This document shows positions 36,507 through 45,271 of a DNA stretch of 64,000 nucleotides, piece by piece; position 1 is the stretch's first letter, and each line of letters opens with the position of its first letter. The notes beneath the pieces are model-generated. The model was not told the DNA's origin, ran no database searches, and was given only the letters and a program-made list of their open reading frames with translations. Origin of the DNA: Gemmatimonas sp. (lineage in GTDB: Bacteria; Gemmatimonadota; Gemmatimonadetes; Gemmatimonadales; Gemmatimonadaceae); the NCBI RefSeq assembly GCF_031426495.1, contig NZ_JANPLK010000077.1, positions 124,001 to 188,000 of the forward strand. The letters run 5' to 3'. The position numbers were made by a program, and so were the translations under genes.

Positions 36507-37223
36507 ATGCAAGCTGCGCCGTCCACTGAACGCATCCTCGTGGTCGATGACGAGCCGGAAATCGTGGCGCTCGTCACGTACCACCTCGCCAAAGTCGGCT
36601 ATCGCGTCGCGACGGCCGCCACCGGTCAGGAGGCGCTGGAGCTGGCGCGCCGCGAACGGCCGTCGCTGATGGTGCTTGACCTGATGCTCCCCGGCATCTC
36701 GGGATTCGACGTGCTCGAGCAACTCCGCACCGATGAGTCCACCCGCGACATCGCTGTGCTCATGCTCACCGCGCGCCGTGAGGAGCCCGATCGCATTCGC
36801 GGCCTTTCGCTCGGCGCCGACGACTACCTCACCAAGCCGTTCAGCCCCGCGGAACTCGTGTTGCGCGTCGGCGCGATCCTGCGCCGCACCGGCAATGCGG
36901 CGCCCGTGAACGCCGATACGCTGGTGATCGGCCCGCTGCACATCGACCGCGCCGCCATGGCGGTCAAGGTCGACGCGCAGGAAGTCGAACTCACCCCCAC
37001 CGAGTTCAAACTGTTGCTCACGCTCGTTGAGCGTCGTGGACGCGTGCAGGGACGCGGCCTGCTGCTCGAAACAGTGTGGGACGCCGCCCCCGACATTCAG
37101 ACGCGTACAGTCGACATGCACGTGCAGCGGCTGCGCACCAAACTCGGCGCCGCCGGCGATATGATCGAAACGGTGCGCGGCTTCGGCTATCGCTTCCGTG
37201 CGGCCATGCCGCGCGGCGCGTGA
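36507..37223 (+). CDS. phoB: PhoB-type response regulator
   Basis: The 238-residue protein has a receiver domain with the acidic pair DDE near the start, the phosphoacceptor D58 (LMVLDLMLPG), the switch Thr in MLTARR and K in YLTKPFSPAEL. A winged-helix OmpR/PhoB output domain follows (ELTPTEFKLLLTLV, TRTVDMHVQRLRTKL, ETVRGFGYRFR). It is followed after 48 bp by a PhoR-like kinase gene, and a complete pst-phoU-ppx set lies 8 kb downstream. I therefore call it PhoB by context; the domain type alone fits many regulators. Confidence 0.85.
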   Translation: MQAAPSTERILVVDDEPEIVALVTYHLAKVGYRVATAATGQEALELARRERPSLMVLDLMLPGISGFDVLEQLRTDESTRDIAVLMLTARREEPDRIRGLSLGADDYLTKPFSPAELVLRVGAILRRTGNAAPVNADTLVIGPLHIDRAAMAVKVDAQEVELTPTEFKLLLTLVERRGRVQGRGLLLETVWDAAPDIQTRTVDMHVQRLRTKLGAAGDMIETVRGFGYRFRAAMPRGA

Positions 37224-37271
37224 TCGTCAACCGCTCCGGAACGCACGCCGCCACCACGCGGTGAGCACGTC

Positions 37272-38678
37272 ATGAGACTGGCGCAACGGATCGTTGTGAA
37301 CAGCTTCGTGGTCGCGACGCTGCTCGTCGGCATCGTGCTCTTTGCGGTCGAACGACGCGTCACCGAGCGCGTGCGTGCCGAGGAGCCGACAGCCGCGGCC
37401 TCGGCCGACGAGTTTCTGTCCAAAGTGCGTCGCGACATCGTGATCGCCGGTTTCGCCGCCTTGCTGGTCGGCGTGGCCCTCGCGCAGGTCCTTGCCGCCC
37501 CCGTCGCGCGCCCCATCGAAGAACTCCGCGACGTGGCGCGCGGTCTCGCGGCCGGTGATCTCACCCAACGTCCGTCGCGCGCCATCGCTGGTGGTGAAGT
37601 GGGCGACCTGGCCGAGGCCCTGCGCCGGCTGGCCGAGCAGCTCGAGGCCCGGTTGCAGGCGCTGCATGGCGAAGAAGCCCTTCTCGTCGCTCTTACCGAA
37701 TCGCTCAACGAAGGCGTGATCGCCGTCGATGCACGCCAGCGCGTGGTGCGCATCAACGAGACGGCGCGACAGCTCCTGCGCCTCCGCGAACCGGTGCCCT
37801 TCCCCGCCGACTTTCTGCCGCGCGACCGTACGCTACGCGAAGCGCTGGCCGCCGTCCTTTCCGGCAGTGATGCCGTGCCCGATGAAGTGCGGGTCGACGA
37901 TCGCACGCTCTCGCTCACCGCGCGGCCGCTGCCGGGAGGCGGTGCCGTGCTGGCGCTCTACGACCTCACCCCCGTGCGCCGGCTCGAAGCCGTGCGCCGG
38001 GATTTCGTGGCGAACGTGTCGCACGAACTCCGCACGCCGCTTACCGTGATCGGCGGCTTCGTGGAGACGCTGCAGGACGAAGCGCTGCCGGCCGAACTGC
38101 GTCGCCAGTTCCTCGCGATGTGCGAAGGGAACGTACGGCGCATGCAGCGCATCGTGGATGATCTGCTCGACCTCTCGCGTATCGAATCGGGAGGGTGGGT
38201 GCCCAACCCGATCGATCTCGATGTCGCGGTTGTCGCCGCTGAGGTGTGCTCCCCGTTGCACGCGGCGGCGACCGCGAAGGGCGTGGCGCTGCGTACCGAG
38301 ATCGGCGCCGACGCCGGTCATCTGTACATCGACCCCACCGCGGCGCGACAGATTCTCAGCAACCTGGCCGAAAACGCGCTGCGCCACACCACGACCGGTG
38401 AGGTCGTACTCTTCTCGCAGAACGAGGACGGCGGCACTCGGATCGGCGTGCGCGACACCGGCACCGGCATCGGGGCCGAACACCTGCCCCGCATCTTCGA
38501 GCGCTTCTACCGGGCGGATCCGGGTCGTTCGCGCGAGGCCGGTGGTACGGGATTGGGTCTCGCGATCGTACGGCACCTGGCCGAATCGCATGGAGGTAAG
38601 GTGAAGGCCGAATCGCAGCCCGGCGTCGGGACCACGATCTCGGCCTGGATCCCTCGCGCGGACGCGGCGGCGGACTAA
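37272..38678 (+). CDS. phoR: PhoR-type sensor histidine kinase
   Basis: The 468-residue membrane protein has two N-terminal hydrophobic segments (about residues 9-25 and 56-75) with only a short loop of about 30 residues between them, so it is unlikely to bind a ligand outside. A HAMP domain, then a PAS-like domain (about 130-230, LTESLNEGVIAVDARQRVVR), then the HisKA motif VSHELRTPLTVIGGF with H251 follow. The ATPase domain has NLAENALRH, DTGTGIG and GGTGLGLAIV. Short periplasmic loops are characteristic of PhoR, which reads PstSCAB-PhoU rather than free phosphate. It overlaps the convergent sirtuin gene's stop by 4 bp. Confidence 0.88.
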   Translation: MRLAQRIVVNSFVVATLLVGIVLFAVERRVTERVRAEEPTAAASADEFLSKVRRDIVIAGFAALLVGVALAQVLAAPVARPIEELRDVARGLAAGDLTQRPSRAIAGGEVGDLAEALRRLAEQLEARLQALHGEEALLVALTESLNEGVIAVDARQRVVRINETARQLLRLREPVPFPADFLPRDRTLREALAAVLSGSDAVPDEVRVDDRTLSLTARPLPGGGAVLALYDLTPVRRLEAVRRDFVANVSHELRTPLTVIGGFVETLQDEALPAELRRQFLAMCEGNVRRMQRIVDDLLDLSRIESGGWVPNPIDLDVAVVAAEVCSPLHAAATAKGVALRTEIGADAGHLYIDPTAARQILSNLAENALRHTTTGEVVLFSQNEDGGTRIGVRDTGTGIGAEHLPRIFERFYRADPGRSREAGGTGLGLAIVRHLAESHGGKVKAESQPGVGTTISAWIPRADAAAD

Positions 38679-39604
38679 TCGGACGGCTGATCCGCCGTAG
38701 CCGGCTCGACAGAGAGCTGAGCCGCGGAGGGAGGGGGAGCCGCGTGATTACGGATCGGCGGGGCATTCGATTCGTGGCGACGGGCGCGACGACCGGCAAA
38801 GGCCTCCGCAATCAGGCGTGGCAGCATCACTCCTGCCGGCCCTTCGATCGGCAGAATGCTGGGTCCGCGGCGCTGCCCCTCCATGGTCGGATTCACCACG
38901 ATCACCGTCGCCCCGTGGGTAGCCGATATCCACGGCAATGACGCCGCCGGCTCGACCACGTTTGACGTGCCGACCGAGAGGAAGACGTCGCAGGCCACGG
39001 CGGCGTTGCGCGCGGCCTCGAACTCCTTCATCGGCATCGGCTCACCGAACCAGACGACGTCAGGACGCATGAGCGCACCGCAAGTCAGACAGAGCGGCGG
39101 CTCGGACGCCTGAGCCTCGCTGGGCACCAGCGTGCCGGGGCACCCCGCGCTGCAGCGGGCCCGCATCAACGACCCGTGCAGACTGATCACGTCATGTGAG
39201 CCGGCGCGCTCATGCAGGTCATCGACGTTCTGGGTGACCAGGGTGCAATGCGCGACCCGCGACGCCAGTGTCACCAGCGCTTGGTGCGCCGGATTGGGCA
39301 GCGCCGACCGCACCATCGTGCGACGGGCGGCATACCACTGCCACACGCGATTCGGGTGCGCTGCGAAGGCGTCGGGCGTGGCCAGCTCCCGCGGCGAGTA
39401 CTTCGCCCAGAGTCCGGTCAGCGCATCGCGAAAGGTGGGTATGCCGCTTTCGGCCGAGACGCCCGCGCCGGAAAGCACGCAGACGTGCTCCGCCGCGCGC
39501 AGGGCTCGGGCCGCGACCGAAAGGGCCTCGGCGCGGGTTTGCGGATCAGTGGGAGGGGGCGACGCGACGCGTCGACGCTCGAGCAGGGGATCAGAGGCAG
39601 CCAT
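38675..39604 (-). CDS. Class III sirtuin, NAD-dependent protein deacylase
   Basis: The enzyme removes acyl groups from lysine using NAD. The 309-residue protein has GAGVSAESGIPTFRD, TQNVDDLHERAG, the catalytic H143 in SLHGSL, and zinc cysteines near 151, 155, 172 and 175. The segment WQWYAARR contains Y91 and R94, the Tyr-x-x-Arg pair that identifies class III sirtuins (SIRT5, CobB), so desuccinylase or demalonylase activity is likely. About 40 Ala/Pro-rich C-terminal residues are probably disordered. The start at 39604 is chosen because the residues upstream do not look like sirtuin. It lies between phoR and the TonB receptor, on the opposite strand. Confidence 0.9.
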   Translation of the reverse strand: MAASDPLLERRRVASPPPTDPQTRAEALSVAARALRAAEHVCVLSGAGVSAESGIPTFRDALTGLWAKYSPRELATPDAFAAHPNRVWQWYAARRTMVRSALPNPAHQALVTLASRVAHCTLVTQNVDDLHERAGSHDVISLHGSLMRARCSAGCPGTLVPSEAQASEPPLCLTCGALMRPDVVWFGEPMPMKEFEAARNAAVACDVFLSVGTSNVVEPAASLPWISATHGATVIVVNPTMEGQRRGPSILPIEGPAGVMLPRLIAEAFAGRRARRHESNAPPIRNHAAPPPSAAQLSVEPATADQPSD

Positions 39605-39688
39605 TGTGCGGGCGAGAATATCACGACAGGGCACGGCGCACCAGCCCCCTCCTACGGGTGAGTCCAGGTCGCCGCAAACCCGCGCTCC

Positions 39689-39715
39689 GTGACACAACCG
39701 TTGCACAACCGTGCG
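39689..39715. promoter_or_regulatory. Candidate Pho box, 11-bp repeats upstream of the TonB receptor operon
   Basis: GTGAC (39689), GTTGC (39700) and GTGCG (39711) repeat at 11-bp intervals. The first two units also share a longer identical block, CACAACCGT, at 39693-39701 and 39704-39712. The region lies about 120-150 bp upstream of the receptor start. PhoB binding is inferred from the 11-bp period. Confidence 0.5.
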
Positions 39716-39837
39716 GAGATCGAAACCTGGGTCACGAAGCTTTCCCGTCATCCGGAGCCCATACGGTCCGGCAGACCAGGAACCACGAGCGCCCGACCGG
39801 GCGTCTCCGCAGTCTTCATATACCGACCCGATCATCC

Positions 39838-42624
39838 ATGCGGACCTACGCACACGTGCTCTCCCGTTTCGCGCGTCATTTGACGCTGGCGATTGCGGCT
39901 GCCGTCGTTCCCGCTTCTACAGTTGTGGCACAGGGAGCTGACGCTCCTGTTGGACGGATTACTGGCCGCATCATCGACGCGACCACTGGCCAGGGCATCG
40001 CGGCCGCTGGCGTGCAGGTGGTCGGCACCACGATTGGTACGCAGTCCGGCGTCGACGGTCGATACATCATCGCCCGCGTGCCTGCGGGCACAGTAACGAT
40101 TCAAGTGCGGCGCATCGGATACGGACCGAAGACCGTCACGGGCATCATCGTGCCGGCGAACGGTGCGCTCACCCAGGACATCTCGCTCAGTACGGCCGAA
40201 CTCCAGCTGGCTGCGGTGAGCGTCACCGCAAGCAGCGAGCGCGGCACGGTCAACGAAGCGCTCGACAAGCAGCGCACCGCCACCGGTATCGTGAACTCGG
40301 TCACGGCCGAACAGATCGCCAAGAGCCCGGACGGTGATGCGGCGCAGGCGATTCAGCGTGTGAGCGGCGTGACCGTGCAAGACGGACGTAGCGTGTTCGT
40401 GCGCGGACTCGGCGAGCGGTACACGGTAACCAACCTGAACGGCGCGCGCTTGCCGAGCCCGGAGCCGGAGAAGCGCTTCGTGCCACTGGACATCTTTCCG
40501 TCGGCGCTGCTGCAGTCCATCAACACCACGAAGACCTTCACCCCCGACTTGGCCGGCGACTTCTCAGGCGCCTCAGTCGACATCGAAACACGCGAATTTC
40601 CGCTGCGCCGGACGTACATCTTCTCCTCGTCGATCGGCATGAACGATCAGGCGACCGGCCGTCGTCTGGCTACCGCGCCGACGGTGGGAACGGAGTGGCG
40701 AGCCAGTGGTGGTTCGGCTCGTGCAGTGCCGTCGCAGTTGGCGACCGCGCGCGACGTAGCGAACCTCACCACGCGCGAAGCGATGAACGGCGCGGTCAAC
40801 TCGCTGCGAAACGCTTGGACGCCCATCCAGCAGACGGGCTCGCCGAATGGATCGCTGGGCCTGAGCGTAGGCGGTCAGGATCCGATCTTCGGTCAGCGCA
40901 TCGGATACCTCGCCTCGTTTACGTACTCGGCCACGCAGGAAGTCCGGGCCGACGACTATCAAGCCAATCCGATTCAGCGTGACGGTCGCCCGCAAGTACT
41001 GGAGTCGTGGCAGGGAACGGGCAGCCGTCGTGGGGTGCTCTGGGGCGGCATGTTCAATACGAGCACCATGCTCGGCAGCAAGAATCGCATCGCGCTCAAC
41101 AACACATACACTCGCAGCGCGGACAACGAGGCTCGCCAGAACGAAGGCGCGTCGTTCGGCTTCTCGGGCATCAACATTCAGCGTAACACGCTGCGCTATG
41201 TAGAGCGCACGATTCGCTCGTCGCAGCTTAAGGGAGAACACACGATCGGCGGGCGGCAGAATCTCGACTGGACGGTGTCGTCGTCTGGCGTCTCGCGACG
41301 CGAGCCGGATCGCTCCGACCTCGTGTACGCGCAGTTCACTCCCGGAGGGCCGTACGCCTGGAGCGACGGTAATCCTGACGTGGCGCGTCGCACGTTCGGC
41401 GATCTCAATGAGAGCAACTGGACGGGTGGTGCCAACTACCGACTCGCGTTCAGCGATAGCCCGAATGCTGTCAAGCTCAAGATGGGTGGCTCGTACCGCT
41501 CCACCGCGCGCGACGCGGTGAATCGCCAGTTCAGCATCGTCTCCAATTCTGTGCCGGTCGCCGATCGCAACCTGCCGGCGGAATCGCTCTTCGACGGACG
41601 CTACACGGGTGGGAACGCAAACCAGTTCAACGTTATCAACGTCGCGGAAGACGGCATTTACGATGCGACCGAGCGCTTGGTCGCGGGCTATGCCATGCTC
41701 GAGCTGCCGTTCGGTTCGCGCCTCCGGCTTATCGCCGGCGCCCGCGTCGAAGACGCTAACATCACGGTGAACACGTCGCTGACGAACAACAACACGTTTG
41801 TCTCGACGCTCAAGAACACCGACGTGCTGCCCGCCGCCGTGCTGAACTTCAAGCTGTCCGAGAATGGTCAGCTGCGCGCCTCGGCCTCGCAGACGTTGGC
41901 GCGCCCTGAGTATCGCGAGCTCTCGCCGGTGCAGTATCTCGAAGTCATCGGCGGCCAGATCACGCGCGGTAATGGTGACCTGGTCCGCACACTGATCCAG
42001 AACTACGATCTCAAGTACGAACTCTTCCCGAACGCCGAAGAAGTGTTCAGCATCGGCGTGTTCGCGAAGCAGTTCGACCGCCCCATCGAGCGCATCGATA
42101 TCGCAACGGGCGGCGCCCCGATCGTCTCGTTCTTCAACGCCGCGTCGGCCAGCAACCTCGGCGTCGAGCTCGAGGCCCGCAAGAATCTCGGCAACGTGGC
42201 CAGTGCGCTCGACGCGTTCAGCGTGTTCACGAACCTCACGCTCATGCAGAGCACCATCAAGGTGGGCGCAGACGCCTCGGCGAATACCAATGCCGATCGA
42301 CCGATGATGGGCCAAGCCCCGTGGGTGGCCAATGTTGGTTCGTCGTGGGCGAGCAAGTCGGGACGCATCTCCTCCACGCTGCTCTACTCGGCGGTCGGGC
42401 CGCGCATCTACGCCGCCGGCACGATTCCCTTCCCCGATGTGAAGGAACAGACGCGTCACGTGGTGGACTTCTCCGTGCGCTTCCCGGTGACGCAGCTGTT
42501 CCAGCTCAAGCTTGACGCGCGTAACCTGCTCGACGCGCCGTACAAGCTCACGCAGGGTCCCGTCACGCGCGAATCGTATCGCATGGGTCGCCAGCTCTCG
42601 GTGGGAGCGCAGTGGCGTCGGTGA
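39838..42624 (+). CDS. TonB-dependent outer-membrane receptor
   Basis: The 928-residue protein starts MRTYAHVLSRFARHLTLAI and has a signal peptide ending near VVAQ. A carboxypeptidase-like regulatory domain comes first (ITGRIIDATTGQGIAAAGVQVVGT, about residues 40-115), then the plug (about 120-240, including SVFVRGLGERYTVTNLNGARLPSPEPE), then the beta-barrel to the end (GRQLSVGAQWRR). Such receptors take up scarce solutes with energy from TonB. The ligand is unknown. It is followed by two lipoprotein genes and then pstS, all on one strand with no other unrelated gene, and a candidate Pho box precedes it, so phosphate or a phosphorus compound is a good guess. The frame is open far upstream, but those residues lack homology. 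Confidence 0.92.
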   Translation: MRTYAHVLSRFARHLTLAIAAAVVPASTVVAQGADAPVGRITGRIIDATTGQGIAAAGVQVVGTTIGTQSGVDGRYIIARVPAGTVTIQVRRIGYGPKTVTGIIVPANGALTQDISLSTAELQLAAVSVTASSERGTVNEALDKQRTATGIVNSVTAEQIAKSPDGDAAQAIQRVSGVTVQDGRSVFVRGLGERYTVTNLNGARLPSPEPEKRFVPLDIFPSALLQSINTTKTFTPDLAGDFSGASVDIETREFPLRRTYIFSSSIGMNDQATGRRLATAPTVGTEWRASGGSARAVPSQLATARDVANLTTREAMNGAVNSLRNAWTPIQQTGSPNGSLGLSVGGQDPIFGQRIGYLASFTYSATQEVRADDYQANPIQRDGRPQVLESWQGTGSRRGVLWGGMFNTSTMLGSKNRIALNNTYTRSADNEARQNEGASFGFSGINIQRNTLRYVERTIRSSQLKGEHTIGGRQNLDWTVSSSGVSRREPDRSDLVYAQFTPGGPYAWSDGNPDVARRTFGDLNESNWTGGANYRLAFSDSPNAVKLKMGGSYRSTARDAVNRQFSIVSNSVPVADRNLPAESLFDGRYTGGNANQFNVINVAEDGIYDATERLVAGYAMLELPFGSRLRLIAGARVEDANITVNTSLTNNNTFVSTLKNTDVLPAAVLNFKLSENGQLRASASQTLARPEYRELSPVQYLEVIGGQITRGNGDLVRTLIQNYDLKYELFPNAEEVFSIGVFAKQFDRPIERIDIATGGAPIVSFFNAASASNLGVELEARKNLGNVASALDAFSVFTNLTLMQSTIKVGADASANTNADRPMMGQAPWVANVGSSWASKSGRISSTLLYSAVGPRIYAAGTIPFPDVKEQTRHVVDFSVRFPVTQLFQLKLDARNLLDAPYKLTQGPVTRESYRMGRQLSVGAQWRR

Positions 42625-42675
42625 CACGATCGTGACGGAGCCGTCGCTATAGCATGACGTAGAACAGACAAAGTT

Positions 42676-42708
42676 AGGGGGACCGGCGCAGAGTCGGTCC
42701 CCCTCTTT
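42676..42708 (+). terminator. Intercistronic hairpin after the TonB receptor
   Basis: A perfect 10-bp stem (42676-42685 with 42695-42704, loop GCGCAGAGT) is followed by CTCTTTGCATTCACCAAC. It may be an intrinsic terminator or attenuator that sets the ratio of receptor to downstream lipoproteins. The tail is shared with a second, different hairpin at 44495-44526. Confidence 0.65.
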
Positions 42709-42733
42709 GCATTCACCAACTATCCCCGTCGTC

Positions 42734-44473
42734 ATGACTCGTAATTGGACTCGCAGGGCACCTCGCGCCGGCGCCATCCTCGGCCTGATCGCCCTCGCCG
42801 CCTGTGGCGACGACGGTCCAACAACACCGGCGGCGTTGACCACGCCGACCGGCGTCGTCGGTACATCGCCCTCGCCGACGAGCGTTCGTATCGCTTGGTT
42901 GGCGGTCAGCTCGGCCAGTGGGTACCGCGTGGAACGCGCGCCGGAAGTTGGCGGCACGTTCGCGCAGATCGGTACGCCCACCACGCCTGAGTATGTGGAT
43001 TCGGCGCTGTTGCCCGAGACTGCGTATCGATATCGCGTGATCGCTGTCCGCGGCTCAGATGTCAGCCCGACGTCGACCGAAGTGACGGTTCGGACGAGCA
43101 ATCGCACGGTCGTGCAGGTCACATCCGATGTGACAACGAATACGACTTGGACCGCAGGCAACACCTACCAACTGACGCGCATCATCTCGGTCGCGAACGG
43201 CGCAGTGCTCACGATTGAGCCCGGCACGCTGGTCATCGGTGCGCCGATCACGACGGGACAGGCGCCCGCCGTCTCAGCGCTCATGGTGCTTCGCGGCGCA
43301 CGAGTCAACGCGATCGGAACGCGATCGGCGCCGATCATCATGACGTCGTCGGCGGCCGCTGGCAACCGCGCTCCTGGCGATTGGGGCGGATTGATCATCG
43401 TTGGCAACGCTTCGTCGAACCGTACCGGTCGTACGGTAGTTGAAGGTCCGGCTCCGGCCGACACGGTGAGCTGGAACGGCGGCACGGCCGATGCAGACAA
43501 CTCAGGCTCGTATGTCTACACTCGCGTGGAGTTTGCCGGCGCCGCAGCGCAGTTGAACGTCGAGCTCAACTCGTTCTCGTTCTACGCCGTCGGTCGCGGT
43601 ACGCGCGTCGAGTATGTGCAGGCGATCCGCGGCCTTGACGACATGTTCGAGTTCTTCGGCGGTACGGTGGACGCACGCTACCTGGTGTCCTACGAGTCGG
43701 GTGACGATCATTTCGACGCGGCCGAAGGATTCCGTGGCCGGCTGCAGTATATGATCGCTCTCCAGACTGGTCCGCGCGTGTCTCCGCGTGCCGGCAACCC
43801 CGGCGCCCTGTCGGGCGAGCAGAGCGGCTTTGAAGTGGACGGCTGTGGATCGGCGTCTGGCACCTGTGCGGTCGGCTTCAATTCCACGCCGTACAGCATG
43901 CCCGTGTTCGCGAATTTCACCGTGGTCGGGCCTGGTGCGGGCGTGTTGCCGGTTCGTGCCGGCGGCGACGGCGGACTGGGCGCGAACATTCGCCGCGGCA
44001 CTGGCGGCGTCTGGATGAACGGTGTGATCGCGCGCTGGCCGGAAGCGGCGTTCTCGATCTTTGATCCCGAGACGAACACGCGACTCACGGAAGACTCACT
44101 GAACTTGCGCAATCTCCTGTTCGCCGAGAACAACCGCGACTACGACGCGGCTGGGGCCACGAACCGGTTCGGCACCGTGGACAAGTTTACGACCGCGTCG
44201 ATCCGTACGTCCGCCGCCCCGGCCAACGCGTTGTTCCTCTCCCTCCCGGGAGCGGCCACCGAGATCGCGAACAATGCGACGCTCGACTGGACGCCAGTTG
44301 CGGGCTCGCTGCTGACGACGGGTGGCACGGGCGTCACGTTGCCGGGTCGCGTCCCGACGCGCGTGACGAACTTCTTCGGTGGCACGATGGCGGGAACCAC
44401 GTTCGTTGGCGCCGCCGACCCGGCTGCCACGGACAAGTGGTGGACCGGCTGGACGGCATACTACCGTAACTAG
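42734..44473 (+). CDS. Fibronectin type III lipoprotein, partner of the TonB receptor
   Basis: The 579-residue protein has a lipobox (LIALAAC). A fibronectin III-like domain spans about residues 34-125 (VRIAWLAVSSASGYRVERAPEVGGTFAQI). A long repetitive beta-rich region with phrases such as AVLTIEPGTLVIGAPI, GDWGGLIIVGNASSN and YTRVEFAGAAAQ follows and looks like a parallel beta-helix. Lipoproteins of this kind are often encoded after TonB receptors in Bacteroidota and Gemmatimonadota. I infer that it binds or presents the ligand at the cell surface. The start at 42734 follows from the signal peptide; an upstream TTG at 42707 would add nine residues. Confidence 0.82.
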   Translation: MTRNWTRRAPRAGAILGLIALAACGDDGPTTPAALTTPTGVVGTSPSPTSVRIAWLAVSSASGYRVERAPEVGGTFAQIGTPTTPEYVDSALLPETAYRYRVIAVRGSDVSPTSTEVTVRTSNRTVVQVTSDVTTNTTWTAGNTYQLTRIISVANGAVLTIEPGTLVIGAPITTGQAPAVSALMVLRGARVNAIGTRSAPIIMTSSAAAGNRAPGDWGGLIIVGNASSNRTGRTVVEGPAPADTVSWNGGTADADNSGSYVYTRVEFAGAAAQLNVELNSFSFYAVGRGTRVEYVQAIRGLDDMFEFFGGTVDARYLVSYESGDDHFDAAEGFRGRLQYMIALQTGPRVSPRAGNPGALSGEQSGFEVDGCGSASGTCAVGFNSTPYSMPVFANFTVVGPGAGVLPVRAGGDGGLGANIRRGTGGVWMNGVIARWPEAAFSIFDPETNTRLTEDSLNLRNLLFAENNRDYDAAGATNRFGTVDKFTTASIRTSAAPANALFLSLPGAATEIANNATLDWTPVAGSLLTTGGTGVTLPGRVPTRVTNFFGGTMAGTTFVGAADPAATDKWWTGWTAYYRN

Positions 44474-44494
44474 CCGCAGCGAGTAGCATCAACG

Positions 44495-44526
44495 GGGTCG
44501 GATCTGTCTGGATGAAGATCCGACCC
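44495..44526 (+). terminator. Second intercistronic hairpin with the same downstream tail
   Basis: A perfect 10-bp stem (44495-44504 with 44517-44526, 12-nt loop) is followed by TCTTGCATTCCCCAACT. Its stem sequence differs from the one at 42676-42704, but the flanking tail CCCTCTT(T)GCATTC(A/C)CCAACT is conserved. It comes 21 bp after the fibronectin lipoprotein gene. Confidence 0.6.
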
Positions 44527-44550
44527 TCTTGCATTCCCCAACTTCACCCG

Positions 44551-45270
44551 ATGCAACGCTCACTATTTCGATCGGCCGGCCTCGTGCTCGCCTGTTCACT
44601 GATCACGGCATGTTCGACGGACACGTCACGATCCGGTGATTCCGCAGGCGCGGCCTCGGCCAACGCACGTCAGCCGATTCCTGACGGAGTCGATCCTCGC
44701 ATGGTCGAGTGGCGCGAAGATGGAGTGCTTGTTGCCTCAGCAGATTCGTTGCGAAAGACACCCGGATATGTCGTCGATAGTGTCTTCCCTCCTGAAGAGG
44801 CCATGCGCCGCTTTCGCGCCACGATTCCAAAGAGCGCGCCGACGCGCCTCTCCGGTGGTGCGTCCTCCGTCAGTGCCTTGATTCGGGACTACTGGGCGGC
44901 GCTGACAGCGGCCGACACGAGCGCTGTCCGTTCGCTCAGCCTGAATCAAGCAGAGTTCGCGTATCTGTACTTGCCCGACAGCCCGGAGATCAGGTCGGGC
45001 ATGCAGCCCGCGATCGCGTGGCTCGTACTCGACGACGCGTCGGTTCGTGGCCTCAGTCGCGCCCGACTTCGCGCTGAAGGCGCGCGCAATCTCCCCGTGG
45101 CGAGCGTCGCCTGCAGTGGCAGCGAGGTCGCCAACGGCGCCGCACACGTGCAAGGACCGTGCGGCATCGTACTGAAACGTGCCGCTAGCCTGGACACGAT
45201 CTGGATTGCGAATCGCGTCATCCGTCGTGACGGGGTCGTGAAGCTGCTCGGTTTCGCCAACCCTTTGTAA
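44551..45270 (+). CDS. Small lipoprotein of unknown function directly upstream of pstS
   Basis: The 239-residue product starts MQRSLFRSAGLVLACSLIT and has a lipobox (LITAC). A region near residues 100-135 (ALIRDYWAALTAADTSAVRSLSLN) and the final EGARNLPVASVAC to LLGFANPL recall NTF2-like small-domain proteins, but I cannot name the family. The pstS GTG comes one base after its stop codon, so translation is likely to be coupled. It may modulate phosphate capture or signalling. The upstream in-frame start at 44512 would put 13 residues before the signal peptide and is less likely. Confidence 0.75.
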   Translation: MQRSLFRSAGLVLACSLITACSTDTSRSGDSAGAASANARQPIPDGVDPRMVEWREDGVLVASADSLRKTPGYVVDSVFPPEEAMRRFRATIPKSAPTRLSGGASSVSALIRDYWAALTAADTSAVRSLSLNQAEFAYLYLPDSPEIRSGMQPAIAWLVLDDASVRGLSRARLRAEGARNLPVASVACSGSEVANGAAHVQGPCGIVLKRAASLDTIWIANRVIRRDGVVKLLGFANPL

Positions 45271-45271
45271 C

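Noticed and set aside
40573..43164. A very long open frame on the minus strand opposite the TonB receptor
   Set aside because: It mirrors the receptor and lipoprotein codons, has low-complexity Arg/Val/Glu-rich sequence, and shows no domain; a high-GC shadow frame.
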